Shown in pieces: positions 21,717 through 32,078 of a stretch of DNA of 64,000 nt. Positions within the stretch are counted from its first letter, which is position 1; each line of letters starts with the position of its first letter. A model generated the notes under the pieces. It had not been told where the DNA came from. It saw nothing but the letters and a program-made list of their open reading frames with translations, and ran no database searches. Source of the DNA: Oopsacas minuta (taxonomy: Eukaryota; Porifera; Hexactinellida; Lyssacinosida; Leucopsacidae); the NCBI GenBank assembly GCA_024704765.1, contig JAKMXF010000337.1:166158-230157 (forward strand), written 5' to 3'. A program made the position numbers and the translations under genes.

Positions 21717-22960
21717 ATGGAATACACTTTGCAGAAATATAAACGCAGCAGGAGGAACGTTTACACAACTACAGATAGTCACAAAAACATCAAATCGACA
21801 ATAATCGGTAGCCAGATCTATCGCAGGTGCGTTATCTTTCAATCTAGGAAATGTAAAGCAACTTGCAAACTAGGTGGGATACAAACTTGGTCAATCCATT
21901 GTTGGGTCAACACAACCATAGTGATACTGAGTATGATACACACATTAATGAGCCCAAAACAAAATGCAAAACAATTTCCAATATTCACTATGCAATCTTA
22001 GACAGATATTAATAAAGCCACAAGAAATGATCCTTCTGCATGTGATATATCATTTCCACAATGCGAATCATCTATGAACCGCGCGAGAAGAACATTACAT
22101 CCCATAATCCTCAGACAGCTTCCGATTTCAGCGATTTGTTATCAACTAAAACTTTTGGAGATTATTACAAATTCTCTGTAAGGTGTGGGAATGATATTGG
22201 AGTCGTTTTCTACTCAGACAAAATGGGCACCTTGTTGTTAGAAATTTCTAATATCCAGTTGGACGGGAGGTTTTACACGGTGCAAATTCAGGTCTATCAG
22301 CTTAAGACTATATGTATTGCTGTTGAGAAACATTCTCTAACTCTAATTCAAGGCTTAATGACGAAAGAGTCAATATTTATATCCAGCAGTATTGGAAACT
22401 ATTATTACAAACTCCACCATTTCAAGCCATTAGCATCCATGTTGGACTGGGATCCAGCTGCTCGCAATGCCATTCGATAAGTGTTTCCTCATATATATGT
22501 GTCTGGTTGTTGGTTTCATTTTGCGCAAAGTATTTGGATGAAGACACAAAACTAGGACTTAGCCAAGTTTTAAGATTAACCACAAGGTAACCAAATACAT
22601 CAACAACTGATAGCAATCCCCCTTTTTGTCTTCATCACTACTTAATCCCACTTTTGGTTCCCTTCAAATTCCTACCCTAGAACAGACAGATGTGGTAAAG
22701 CTCCAGACAGTGAAGAATTACTTTCAAAAACTCTGGTTACCAGAATTTAACCAGAGGAACTTTCAATCTACAAACTAAATATCACAACGAATATTTTCAG
22801 CAGAGTTACCATTCAGAATTAAAATCGATAATTAAAACTCATCATCCTCGGATATGGGCATTCGTTAATACACTCAATGAGCTAATACAAGACACAGATA
22901 ACGGTATCGGTCGTTTGCGCCAGGGTAGGGAAATATGTCGGTCAAGGAAATTGAAAATAT
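21717..22960 (+). pseudogene. FLYWCH-type MULE transposase relic
   Basis: A worn FLYWCH zinc finger comes first: IYRRCVIFQSRKCKAT (~21815-21860) supplies the cysteines and, in another frame, GQHNHSDTEYD (~21905-21935) the His-x-His. The frame at 22061-22480 holds the start of a MULE transposase domain, with DFSDLLSTKTFGDY and IQLDGRFYTVQIQVYQLK (Asp in the DGRF position is the usual first catalytic residue) and later SMLDWDPAARNAIR. Downstream, in shifted frames, GCWFHFAQS (~22500) and YHSELKSIIKTHHPRIWAF with NTLNELIQDT (~22790-22900) match the C-terminal part. Multiple frameshifts show that it is inactive. Mutator ends and 9-bp duplications were not identified. Confidence 0.7.
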
Positions 22961-23534
22961 TAATATTGAAAAACAAAGAAATATGCTAAAATAATAATTA
23001 AGAGATAGAAAATGTACACCTTGGGAATGTCTCGAATCAATCAGCAATACGATTGGAAACAGAAAATTTCAAAATAATTTTCCCTCGAGCGATTCTGAAC
23101 CTGAAGGTGAAAGTGATGAAACTGATATAACTGAAATAAATGCGTTGCATGTCTATCACTTCGTACAACTATTTGGAATTTCCTGCATTGTAGGCATGTT
23201 TGCTGTTGCAGGCAATGTAGTGAAAGGCTTGAAGAATTGGAACAACTTGTCCGGTTGTCGTTCTACAGTTCACAGTAGGTTTTAAATTTTTCTAGAGTAA
23301 TTTCTGGCACAAATTTCCATGTTATCAATAGTATATTTTCATGTTTTCATTATTATTTGTTCATGTTATTTTTCTTTTTTCTGTGACAATAACTTCATAT
23401 ACTTAATTCGATTCTAGCTTGTGCCAACTTCAAAATTCTAACAAATGCAACGTCCACTTGTAACGATTATAGTTATAAAAGAATAATATTAAGATTATTT
23501 GAGATTCTATTATATGCATAGTTGGAAATACTAG
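22961..23534. other. Acidic coding-like patch, otherwise nothing
   Basis: A short frame at ~23085-23160 is rich in Ser, Asp and Glu (SSDSEPEGESDETD). It may be a leftover of the upstream transposon or chance. No other signal. Confidence 0.3.
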
Positions 23535-23652
23535 GGCGTAACTAGCATTGAGGCATAGGGAAAAACTGCCTCCAAGCTTTTTCGGTCGTTGCCTTTCATA
23601 TTGAGGCAATTATTCATTCTTGCCTCCTCTCTCTGCGATCTCTAGTTACGCC
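23535..23652. mobile_element. Small inverted-repeat element, 118 bp
   Basis: GGCGTAACTAG (23535-23545) is perfectly inverted as CTAGTTACGCC (23642-23652). The interior contains TTGAGGCA-like motifs near both ends. A candidate short MITE; no clear target duplication. Confidence 0.5.
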
Positions 23653-23751
23653 TAATAAATTTAGCCTATTTTAGGAACATTTGTGTCCGCATTATACGTG
23701 ACGAATACATATTTGATTTGTGCCACTTCAGTCAAATGGCGGACCAAATTA

Positions 23752-23814
23752 TAATGCTAACAACTCAACAAGATTTGCTCTTTTTAATGCTAACAACTCA
23801 ACAGGATTTGCTCT
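23752..23814 (+). repeat. Tandem duplication, 33-bp period
   Basis: TAATGCTAACAACTCAACAA (start 23752) is repeated with one substitution from 23785, each followed by GATTTGCTCTT. Confidence 0.85.
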
Positions 23815-24044
23815 TAAACAACGATGTTAACAAGCATAGTCCAATAGTTCCTTCAGGTATCAAATCGTGTGATTTAGCACTGATTCGGTAATTCCAGCAC
23901 AATATCTCAGAAATACAAGCAAACATGTATCAACAAACCGGACTGCAAAAGAAGTTGAAAGTAAAAATGTATTTGTATGTAAACAATTGTTTATAATTTG
24001 AATGAGTAAATTTAAATAGCACAGAAATTGTTGGGCTAATGCTC

Positions 24045-24560
24045 AAGGTTTTTTGTTGCTGGTAGGAGGAATTGATTTTGGCATTGTCTATTGAAGTTCT
24101 GTGAACTGTTGAATCAGTTTGATCCCATGTTCAACAACATTGTCTACCCATACCTGATGTCGTGGTGATTTGTTTGTGGCTAGGTTGCAATCTTTCAACA
24201 AGCTCAACTTTAACTTCGGCAGTTACTTGGTTTGAGAATAGCCCAAGCTAAGCCAACTCCAGAGAAATGTCCGAAGAGTGTCTGACCATAACCCGAAAGC
24301 AATGGTGCTATACTCAATTTAGAACTATGCGGCGGTATCACAAAGGTCAATTCCCAGAAAACAACTCGAAAGTGATGATAGTTTACAGAGGGTATGAAAA
24401 ATCAACATAAATCAATAAAAAATCTAGAGAATGAACATTGCTCTACCAGTTGAATCTCGATTAACAGCTCTGTAGGAGTTAGCAACCCATTGTCTGTCTA
24501 ATAAACGTCCTATCATTTTAACTAGTTCACAAACTGCTGAAGACTACTAACAAAGGTTCC
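24045..24560 (-). other. Unidentified coding relic
   Basis: Minus-strand frames give protein-like stretches in order: SSAVCELVKMIGRLLDRQWV and NSYRAVNRDSTGRAMFI (~24540-24430), LTFVIPPHSSKLSIAPLLSG and HFSGVGLAWAILKP (~24345-24240), EVKVELVERLQPSHKQITT (~24220-24165), WVDNVVEHGIKLIQQFTELQ (~24150-24095). The last two are joined by frame changes. Amino-acid composition looks genuine, but I do not recognise the family. Confidence 0.35.
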
Positions 24561-26956
24561 ATTGGTTTTTCTAGAACGAGAATATAGTGAACATAACTTA
24601 TCGAAAATATTTTGAAATGGTTCATGGCATTACTCTTTTAATGGCATCAAATACTGACAACTCCAGAAGATGAAACAAACCTATAAAATGTTATTTAGAT
24701 TGTTATTATGGATACGTGTCCCTACAGCGCATGTCTTTTCCAAGGGTTACACTCGTACCATCGCTAGTTAGATTGCATTAACAAGAGATGGTGCAAGCGA
24801 AATACTTGGAAAAAATAGCGGTGTTCTGTTGTAATAACAATCACCAAATCCAAGGGAATTAATCATATACATGTGATTAATTCAAAAGTGCGAAAAATGC
24901 ACCGAGCGTAATCTGTACAGTATACTGCTATATTTGTGCGATTGGATGATATTTTAGCATATAATTCTTTCATATGAAAGATATTTGTGCGATTCAACCA
25001 ACCACCGTATCTAACAGAAAACGTTCCATTATTTCAAGCTGTTCGTAAGTTTATTGTGCGAAATGCAGAAAAATGCACGCATGCACGAATAAATAGATCG
25101 CACAAAGATATCTGCGCGAGGTATATTCAGTACAATAATAAGCGTCGTCACACAGCAAAAATTGAGTCATAGAAAGTTAAAAGGTAGTTTTTATGATGTT
25201 TTCTTGATATCTAGAATATTCTGTACCACCAAAAGCCACGCTAGCAACTTTGCATTATTTACATAAACCTTGGGGTGTGTGATTCGGTTTTTGCTGAATT
25301 TGCTTTAAATTTTCGTTTTTAGATTGGCATTGTGACATACTCTCTTAATTCATTAGACAAATTGACCCAATATGGTCATTAAATATGTATTTGATAAATG
25401 GGAATAGTCCTAGCAAATATATATTTTCCATGTACCTGACACAGGAAATAACATTTTTTCGTCGATTGGGGTCCTCGAGCATTAACAGAGCAAATCAACT
25501 ATGCCGTTTCAATTGGCAATAATCTCACTTTCCGGTATAGTCTATATCGGAAATTATAAGCAAAGTCCGAAAATTCACTGCTCACATTCCTAAGGTTATG
25601 TAAATACATAAATCTCTCATAGTTGCCAGATGTACACCTTCTGGCTTCTGCGAAGAACTGCTCGAGATCAGTATGCCATCATAAAACCTTCCTTCTACTA
25701 CAACTCAATTTTTCCTTACCTGCCAACCCTCCCGGGATGGGATCCCTGAATTATCCCATATTTCAGCGCACTACTGGAGAAATCTTTTAAAATACCTGGA
25801 AAACTCTGCTGTTTTATGAATACTTTCGGGTGTTACAGGGGAATAAGCTGAAATAATTTGGTTTGGTAATGAAAATCTTGGGAAAAGTTAAGGGGTTTTA
25901 AGTATGTTTTTGATAAATTATATATTTCTTTACTACTTGTTACAAATCTGTCCTAAGGCAACTATGACTTAAATAACTCATTGGCAATGGTTTGAATATT
26001 CACGAGGCGGGGTAGGATGTGAGAGATCAGAAGCGCTAGCACTCTGGAGAGGAGCGATATAAACTGATGAGGGGCTTGGATTTCTTATCTACTTGGGCAG
26101 TGATGGGGGCCCCAAGAAAAAATTGCAGCCCACGGGCCCATAGATGTCTAGTTTCGCAACTGATCATAGACCATAGACCATAGGCCCATAGTTTTGTCGT
26201 TCAACAACTTTTGTAACTTTTGCCTATCAATTATGCCAAATAACCCAGCTGAGTCATCATCTCATTATTCAGAGCCATTTAACGTCGAGTTTTGTTTTCA
26301 AATGGATTCACATCCGTGTACAAGTACTAACAGGTATTTTGACTTGGAAAGAAAGATATGATATCTAAAATCTGGTGAAAATGAAAGCACTCTTGTCAAA
26401 ATATAATTATGTACCCAACTGTAGATCTGATATGGTCCGTATGTTTTGCCGAGCTTATGATTTCACATCTAAATGCCTCAATCCGGTGTGCATTTAGTCT
26501 TGGGAGAATAGGCCGCCGTTTTATCCGGCCCCTGTATTCAACTTACAAATACTAGCGTCATCGCAAACTGGGGCCTAAACGAGATGATGTATGACAGTTT
26601 GAACCTTTCAGGAAGTCTTACCCGATTTAAATCTATTTACCCTAAATATGCTCAATTCGCTTTGGGGTCAATTTAACATTTAATGAGATATATACAATTT
26701 GGCTCTCATTGTCATTGTTTTCTACGCTACTCTCATATCTGTAGTACATCGTAGTCCTTGATCTCAAGGGGCGCAGGACATTAATTCATGGATGGCAACA
26801 ACCTGTCAAATTATGTAATTAGTCATGATACAAGAAAGATTTACCGGGCATTAAGAAAATGTGCCAACACTTATTGGTGAAGCAGTCTAAAAGGGACAAA
26901 AATACCAAAAATATACAAACAAGGCCAATAAATGAAGAACACATTTCCAAAGGGGA
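24561..26956. other. No recognised gene over 2.4 kb
   Basis: Apart from a small repeated ACCATAG run near 26165-26185, nothing was recognised. The 61-codon frame at 24987 has no support. Confidence 0.45.
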
Positions 26957-27723
26957 TTAAACAACAAGAATATTCTGCAGAATACTAAATTCGATTTCAC
27001 GATGTATATTCACATCTCTAAATGATAGGCCACCTATAGTATGATGCCCTGGACGAAAACAAATCGCCTTTAAAACAATATATTCAGATCCTTGAGTAAT
27101 CAAGTCTGTTAATGTAAAATTCGATTTACCACACCAATGAAAGATCAATGGAAAATTTTGCAAACATATTTGCAAACTTAGAGTACAATTGCTGACATTT
27201 TGGATAAGAATCTTTACTTCAAATGTTTTGTAACAATATATGACACCAGGTATTTCTAATATATATATTCGAACAAAATGTGAATTCTTTAAGGGTTTGT
27301 CTAGATTCCCTGTTTGCAATCTTCCTCTCTGAATAATATTGTTTCTCCATGTAATATCCAGCTTACCCATGTCTTTGGAAGAAAGGAAGAGATTCCCTAG
27401 TGGAGAAATTTTAAATAAATAGCTTATTGTCTCTTTAGGTTCAATTTCACAGTCCGGAGGCTCGGTGGTATAATTTGTATGAGAAATCAAGGGCTTAACT
27501 TCATATTTGGAAAGTGATCTGAGGGAAAGTCCATCTAAGCAGAGTTTCTGATGTGTCATATTTTGTATTCGAGACTCAAGAATGGTAAACTCCAAATATT
27601 CTGGGGAAACATACTTGGTCTTAATATCGATCGGTTTAATTACATCAAAAGAAAATGTTTTCTGTAAATGCATCTTCTCACTATTAAATAAATACATGAT
27701 ATTAGCCAGGATTGAATGAGTAC
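26957..27723 (-). CDS. Trappc13: TRAPPC13 (TRAPP complex subunit 13), terminal exon
   Basis: TRAPPC13 is an accessory subunit of the TRAPP tethering/GEF complexes that act in ER-Golgi and endosomal vesicle traffic and autophagy. The minus-strand exon reads ~255 residues to a stop at 26957. The recognisable middle/C-terminal TRAPPC13 sequence includes FDVIKPIDIKTKYV, then GKLDITWRNNIIQRGRLQTG, and IHWCG-like FHWCGKSNFTLTDL near the end. The exon opens at a splice acceptor (TTTCTTTATAG at 27734-27724) with intron phase 1, so the first codon joins to Gly-Thr-His as in the family. The Met at 27697 is therefore internal, not the start. The N-terminal half must lie in exons at higher coordinates, and I could not find them within the window. 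No frameshift was seen, so this is a live host gene. Confidence 0.85.
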
Positions 27724-28304
27724 CTATAAAGAAAATGACAAGATCAAAAGATAGAAAAAAATACAGGTTACGTAATACGAAGCATAAAATTATTGTCTAG
27801 CACCAACAATTACAGAGATGCCAACTTTACGTTCCAAATGCTGATCATTACTGAAATACAACTATGGTAGGATGATCACGTCATAATTGAAAAAAATCAC
27901 GATGTAAATATGCTAACAAAATTTTTGAAAAATGGCAATTGCAAATAGTGCATATTCTCAATATATAGGGTATTACTACTCATAGAATCCATACTCGTTC
28001 AGATCATCTGACATAAAACAATTACTCGGTTAAGTACCAGGGGTTGTAAGTTTCTGTATATTTTTCGAACATTTTCATTTCGAATAATCTACTCCTTTTA
28101 GATATCATAATTGTAACAAATATGTATAGAAACCATACCGAAATTGTGTAGGAATAGTGGAATTACTCAATAATATAGTTGGAATAATTCCCAAAAATGA
28201 TCAATTTGTGACCAATTATCCCATCGATCGTCTCGCGATCCAAAGACATTATTGAAAGAAATTTTCACAATAAAATTACAGGTATAAATATTTTACTCGA
28301 AATA
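27724..28304. other. Probable TRAPPC13 intron start, AT-rich
   Basis: Immediately upstream of the terminal TRAPPC13 exon; no other exon recognised. Confidence 0.5.
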
Positions 28305-29215
28305 CAGTCAAGGGACAAATGTATTCGAACACACAAATATATTGTCATAAATTGTATACTCTTTCCCGCTCCTATATATTGTGTAGTCGATATTCGTAGC
28401 TGCTATCTAGTAATTTGTATAGAATAACATGTTTTTCAAGAATTTCAAATAATATTTTCGATTTACACTTTTTGAAGGTGTTAATTATTAATAATTATTA
28501 GATTATTATTGATAATCAAATATGTGGTAATTCAAAACCTATTAAGAATCTATAATTTCTGACTTGATATTTGAATTCTACGTAGGCGAGTTACCCCAGA
28601 TTGAAATTTCCAATCGGATTGAACAATTTTTACCAGAGTTATAGATGAACTTCAATTTATGCCATTTGTACCACTTTTTGAAAAAAGTGGTACAGGTGGC
28701 AAGAAAAAGCGCCACTACAAGGAAATCAACTAGGGTTAGGAGGAATAAGTCGAAGTAATATTTTCGAATGATATGACTATGCTAACCCTTGAATTCCAAA
28801 ATAACCTCTTGGTAACGGCCACTTGTGCCACCTTGGACACAAGGTGGCACAAATGGCACAAATTGAAATTCATCTATAACTCTGGTAAAAATTGTTCAAT
28901 CCGATTGGAAATTTCAATCTGGGGTAACTCGCCTACGTGGAATTCAAATATCAAGTCAGAAATAATAGATTCTTAATTGGTTTTGAATTACCACATATTT
29001 GATTATCAATAATAATCTAATAATTATTAATAATTAACACCTTCAAACTGTGTAAACCGAAAATATTTTTTGAAATTCTTGAAAAACATATGTTATTCTA
29101 TACAAATTACTAGATAGCAGCTACGAATATCGACTACACAATATATAGGAGCGGAAAAGAGTATACAATTTATGACAATATATTTGTGTGTTCGAATGCT
29201 TTTGTCCCCTAACTG
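28305..29215. mobile_element. Long palindromic TA-flanked non-autonomous element, 911 bp
   Basis: Arms of nearly 390 bases are inverted copies of each other. The ends read CAGTCAAGGGACAAATGTAT and, inverted at the right, CAGTTAGGGGACAAAAGCAT. TA lies directly outside both ends (28303-28304, 29216-29217), as for Tc1/mariner-type insertion. Where the arms meet are two short perfect hairpins (GTACCACTTTTT...AAAAAGTGGTAC near 28670; TTGTGCCACCTT...AAGGTGGCACAA near 28825). There is no transposase gene. Confidence 0.85.
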
Positions 29216-29219
29216 TATA

Positions 29220-31026
29220 CAGTAGAAACCGGATATTTTTAACCCCGGAAATTTTTAACAACCGGATATTTTTAACAAATTTTTGTGAAAAGTCCATTAT
29301 TCCTTCGGATATTTTTACTTTATTGTCAGTTTACTTGGTGAATATTCCTTTCTTAGCCATGTCCTCCCAGAAGCGCTTGTCTTTAGCTCAAAAGTGTGCC
29401 GTTATTGCTGCATACAATGCACCTGTTGGCGAATATAAGAGATCTATCACTGAGCTGTCCAAGGTTTATGATGTTTCGAAACTGGCCGTGAGCTATATCC
29501 TGAAGAACCAGGAAAAATTCAAGGGTACATTGAAGGCTGGGATGCCCACCAAAAGGTTCAACACTCGTCCTCCATTGAAGTACAGCTTGATTGATGGCCA
29601 CCTCATCGACTGGTTTACAGCCCTGCGGGCTGCTAACAAAGAGATCAACGACCAAATCATGATACAAGCAGCCAGAGAGATTGTCCAAAGGCTTGGAGCT
29701 GGTGATCCTGAGGGTATGAACGAGTCCTGGATCCAGAGATGGCGCGAGAGGCATGGGGTCCACTACAAAACCCTCCATGGTGAGGCTGCAGAATGTCCTG
29801 ACTTTGAAGAGTGGTTGGTGGCCATCAGGCCCATCCTGAGCAGGTATGCCCAACGGGATATCTATAATGCTGATGAGACAGCCTTGTTTTGGAGGATGTC
29901 TGAGGGAAAGTCTTTTGTGGCTGCCAAAGAAGCTAGGGTGGCTGGCCGGAAGACGAGCAAGTCGAGGGTTATGCTACTTATTGGATGCTCTATGACTGGC
30001 GAGAAACTTCCACTTTTGTGCATCGGTTCTGCCAAGAAGCCTCGCTGGCCTGTAGTGTTAGGCAAGAAAGCTGATGCCCCTATAGCCTACGCCAGTTCAG
30101 GAAAGGGTTGGATGAATACTGCATTTTCAACAAGTGGCTACAGGAATTCAATGGTAAAATCACAAGGCAGGACAGTGCAGGTTGCTCGTAGACAACTGTC
30201 CTGTACATCAGGGCTTGTGCGAGAAGTATGATGGAGTGAAGGCAAATCTCAGGTTAGTCATGTTGCCAAGAATACAACTGCAAAGCTTCAGCCCTGTGAT
30301 CAGGGAGTCATCCGGTCCCTGAAAGCCCACTACCGAGGCAAACTTGCCAGACTCATCCTCAACAAGGAAGCCAAATCTGTCTCCCTCTATGAGGGGCTCT
30401 GTATGGTTCGTGTTGCCTGGAGTCAAGTCACAGGAGAAGTGGTGGTGAACTGCTGGAAAAAGTCTTGCCTGAATGATGGAAAAGATCAGCCTGATGTTGA
30501 TGAGGCGGAAGCGGCAGATAAGGATCTGGATGATGTGGACGAAGTAATGAGGATGGCTAACATAGAGGATATGCAACCAGTGGCTCACGAGCCCGTTCCT
30601 GATCTCGAGGCATTACTGGCTACCTTGGCACTTCATACGGATGTTAGGATAGAGGACACTGCCGAACCTTCTGATAGTGACGAGTCTGACATGGGTGAGG
30701 ATGGGGATGAGAAAGCTCTTGCCTCGAATGCCGATTGCCTTAAGTTTCTATCTCGGATCAAGAACAGGCTAATCTATACTACTGGTCAGACCCCTGATTG
30801 CTTGGTGGAACTGCAATCCATTCTCATGCACCAGCCGCAGCAACAGGCCAAGATAATCCAATTCTTCCCTTTGCAGTGAAAAGGAACGATGAGTAGATAG
30901 CTGTTCAAACACTAATTTACTGAATATTTATAGATACCGTTGAGTTATAGTTGTAGTAGTAGCTAAAATCGGATATTTTTCAAAATTTCGTGCAAAGAAT
31001 ATATTAAAAATATCCGGTTTATACTG
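29220..31026 (+). mobile_element. Tigger/pogo-type transposon, 1807 bp
   Basis: The left end CAGTAGAAACCGGATATTTT is inverted as AAAATATCCGGTTTATACTG at 31006-31026. TA flanks both sides (29218-29219, 31027-31028). Near the left end GGATATTTTTAAC recurs. The interior encodes a decayed pogo-family transposase. Confidence 0.9.
29359..30879 (+). pseudogene. Tigger/pogo transposase (CENP-B-like HTH and DDE domain), frameshifted
   Basis: The start ATG at 29359 is preferred because it begins MSSQKRLSLAQKCAVI, the N-terminal psq/CENP-B-type helix-turn-helix. A second DNA-binding HTH follows (MNESWIQRWRERHGVHYKTL, ~residues 120-140). The catalytic domain shows YNADETALFWRM (first Asp), DNCPVHQGL (second Asp) and PCDQGVIRSLK (third Asp), all retained. 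The three parts lie in different frames: at least two frame changes and one in-frame stop occur between ~30120 and 30280. The C-terminus (30403-30879) is acidic. Length agrees with an original of about 500 residues. Confidence 0.85.
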
Positions 31027-31028
31027 TA

Positions 31029-32078
31029 TATACAAAATTGTACTTCCAAATAATAATATGTAAATAAATATTGTTTATGAATCATATACGTTTGTGGTTA
31101 ATTGGAAATGCAGAGAAAAACTCCTCAATATGTCTTTCTGAATGAATGCAAAAGGAATTTGCGGAGCTTTAAGCTCGTAATGAAAATTGAACAGTAAAAA
31201 TTAGTGCTGACGTAATTTAACACACATCTTGATGACAATAATTTTAGTAACTGTTATTGCCTTAGTGCAGAGTAGAGAATACTACGAAATATTGGGATCA
31301 CATTGTGTCTTTATGGCGTATTTAGCAAATTTCAATCATGAATAAATGTATTTTTCTGGTTCCCAATTGTGGATTTAATTGGAAAATCATGATGATAGCA
31401 TGTATAGCCCAAAGGATTTGGATAACAGTAATGAAAATAAACAAACTTTTACAGCATTTTCAGAATTTAACCACAATGGAAAATATCTATATACTTTAGG
31501 AACGATTATATCTCTACTATAACTTGTTAAATATAATTTTAAAGATTAATTGGACATATTTCCTATATTCAAACAGTGTATACTATAATGTAAGAGTATT
31601 TTGGTGTCCTCAATTTTTCTTGGACTTTCTAGCATTGACTGAAAGTGGAAATTGTATAGTTAGTAAATGTTGATTGGAGTGCTGTGTCCACAGTGGGTTA
31701 ATAGGGCAGTTAGTAAAGAATAGCTATTTTGGTGTGAGATAGCCATATGAAATGTATTATTTACATATAGATTATAATATATAAGGAACCAATACATCTT
31801 GTCACAACAAGTATATGGCCTAAATATTCCAAGTTATGCCGTCATTGATATACATAAAAATTTTAATTTTCATCAATAAATACATTTTACTCGACTTTAT
31901 CGCCATGAAATCTATTAATTACATATTGGTTGTCCGTATTTGGCAAGACCTTGAACTTAAAATTTTGTTATAGGGCTTGTATTTATAGAGTTATGACGTC
32001 TTCAGAATTATGACGTCACACTTATGATGTAATTTATCTTATTGATTTACAAAATATACATCATACTCATACTTAAGT
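31029..32078. other. AT-rich, no recognised gene
   Basis: Nothing supported in six frames. Confidence 0.5.

Noticed and set aside
29383-30588. Minus-strand frames of 156, 67 and 126 codons
   Set aside because: They are antisense to the Tigger transposase gene, whose codon use keeps the opposite strand open.
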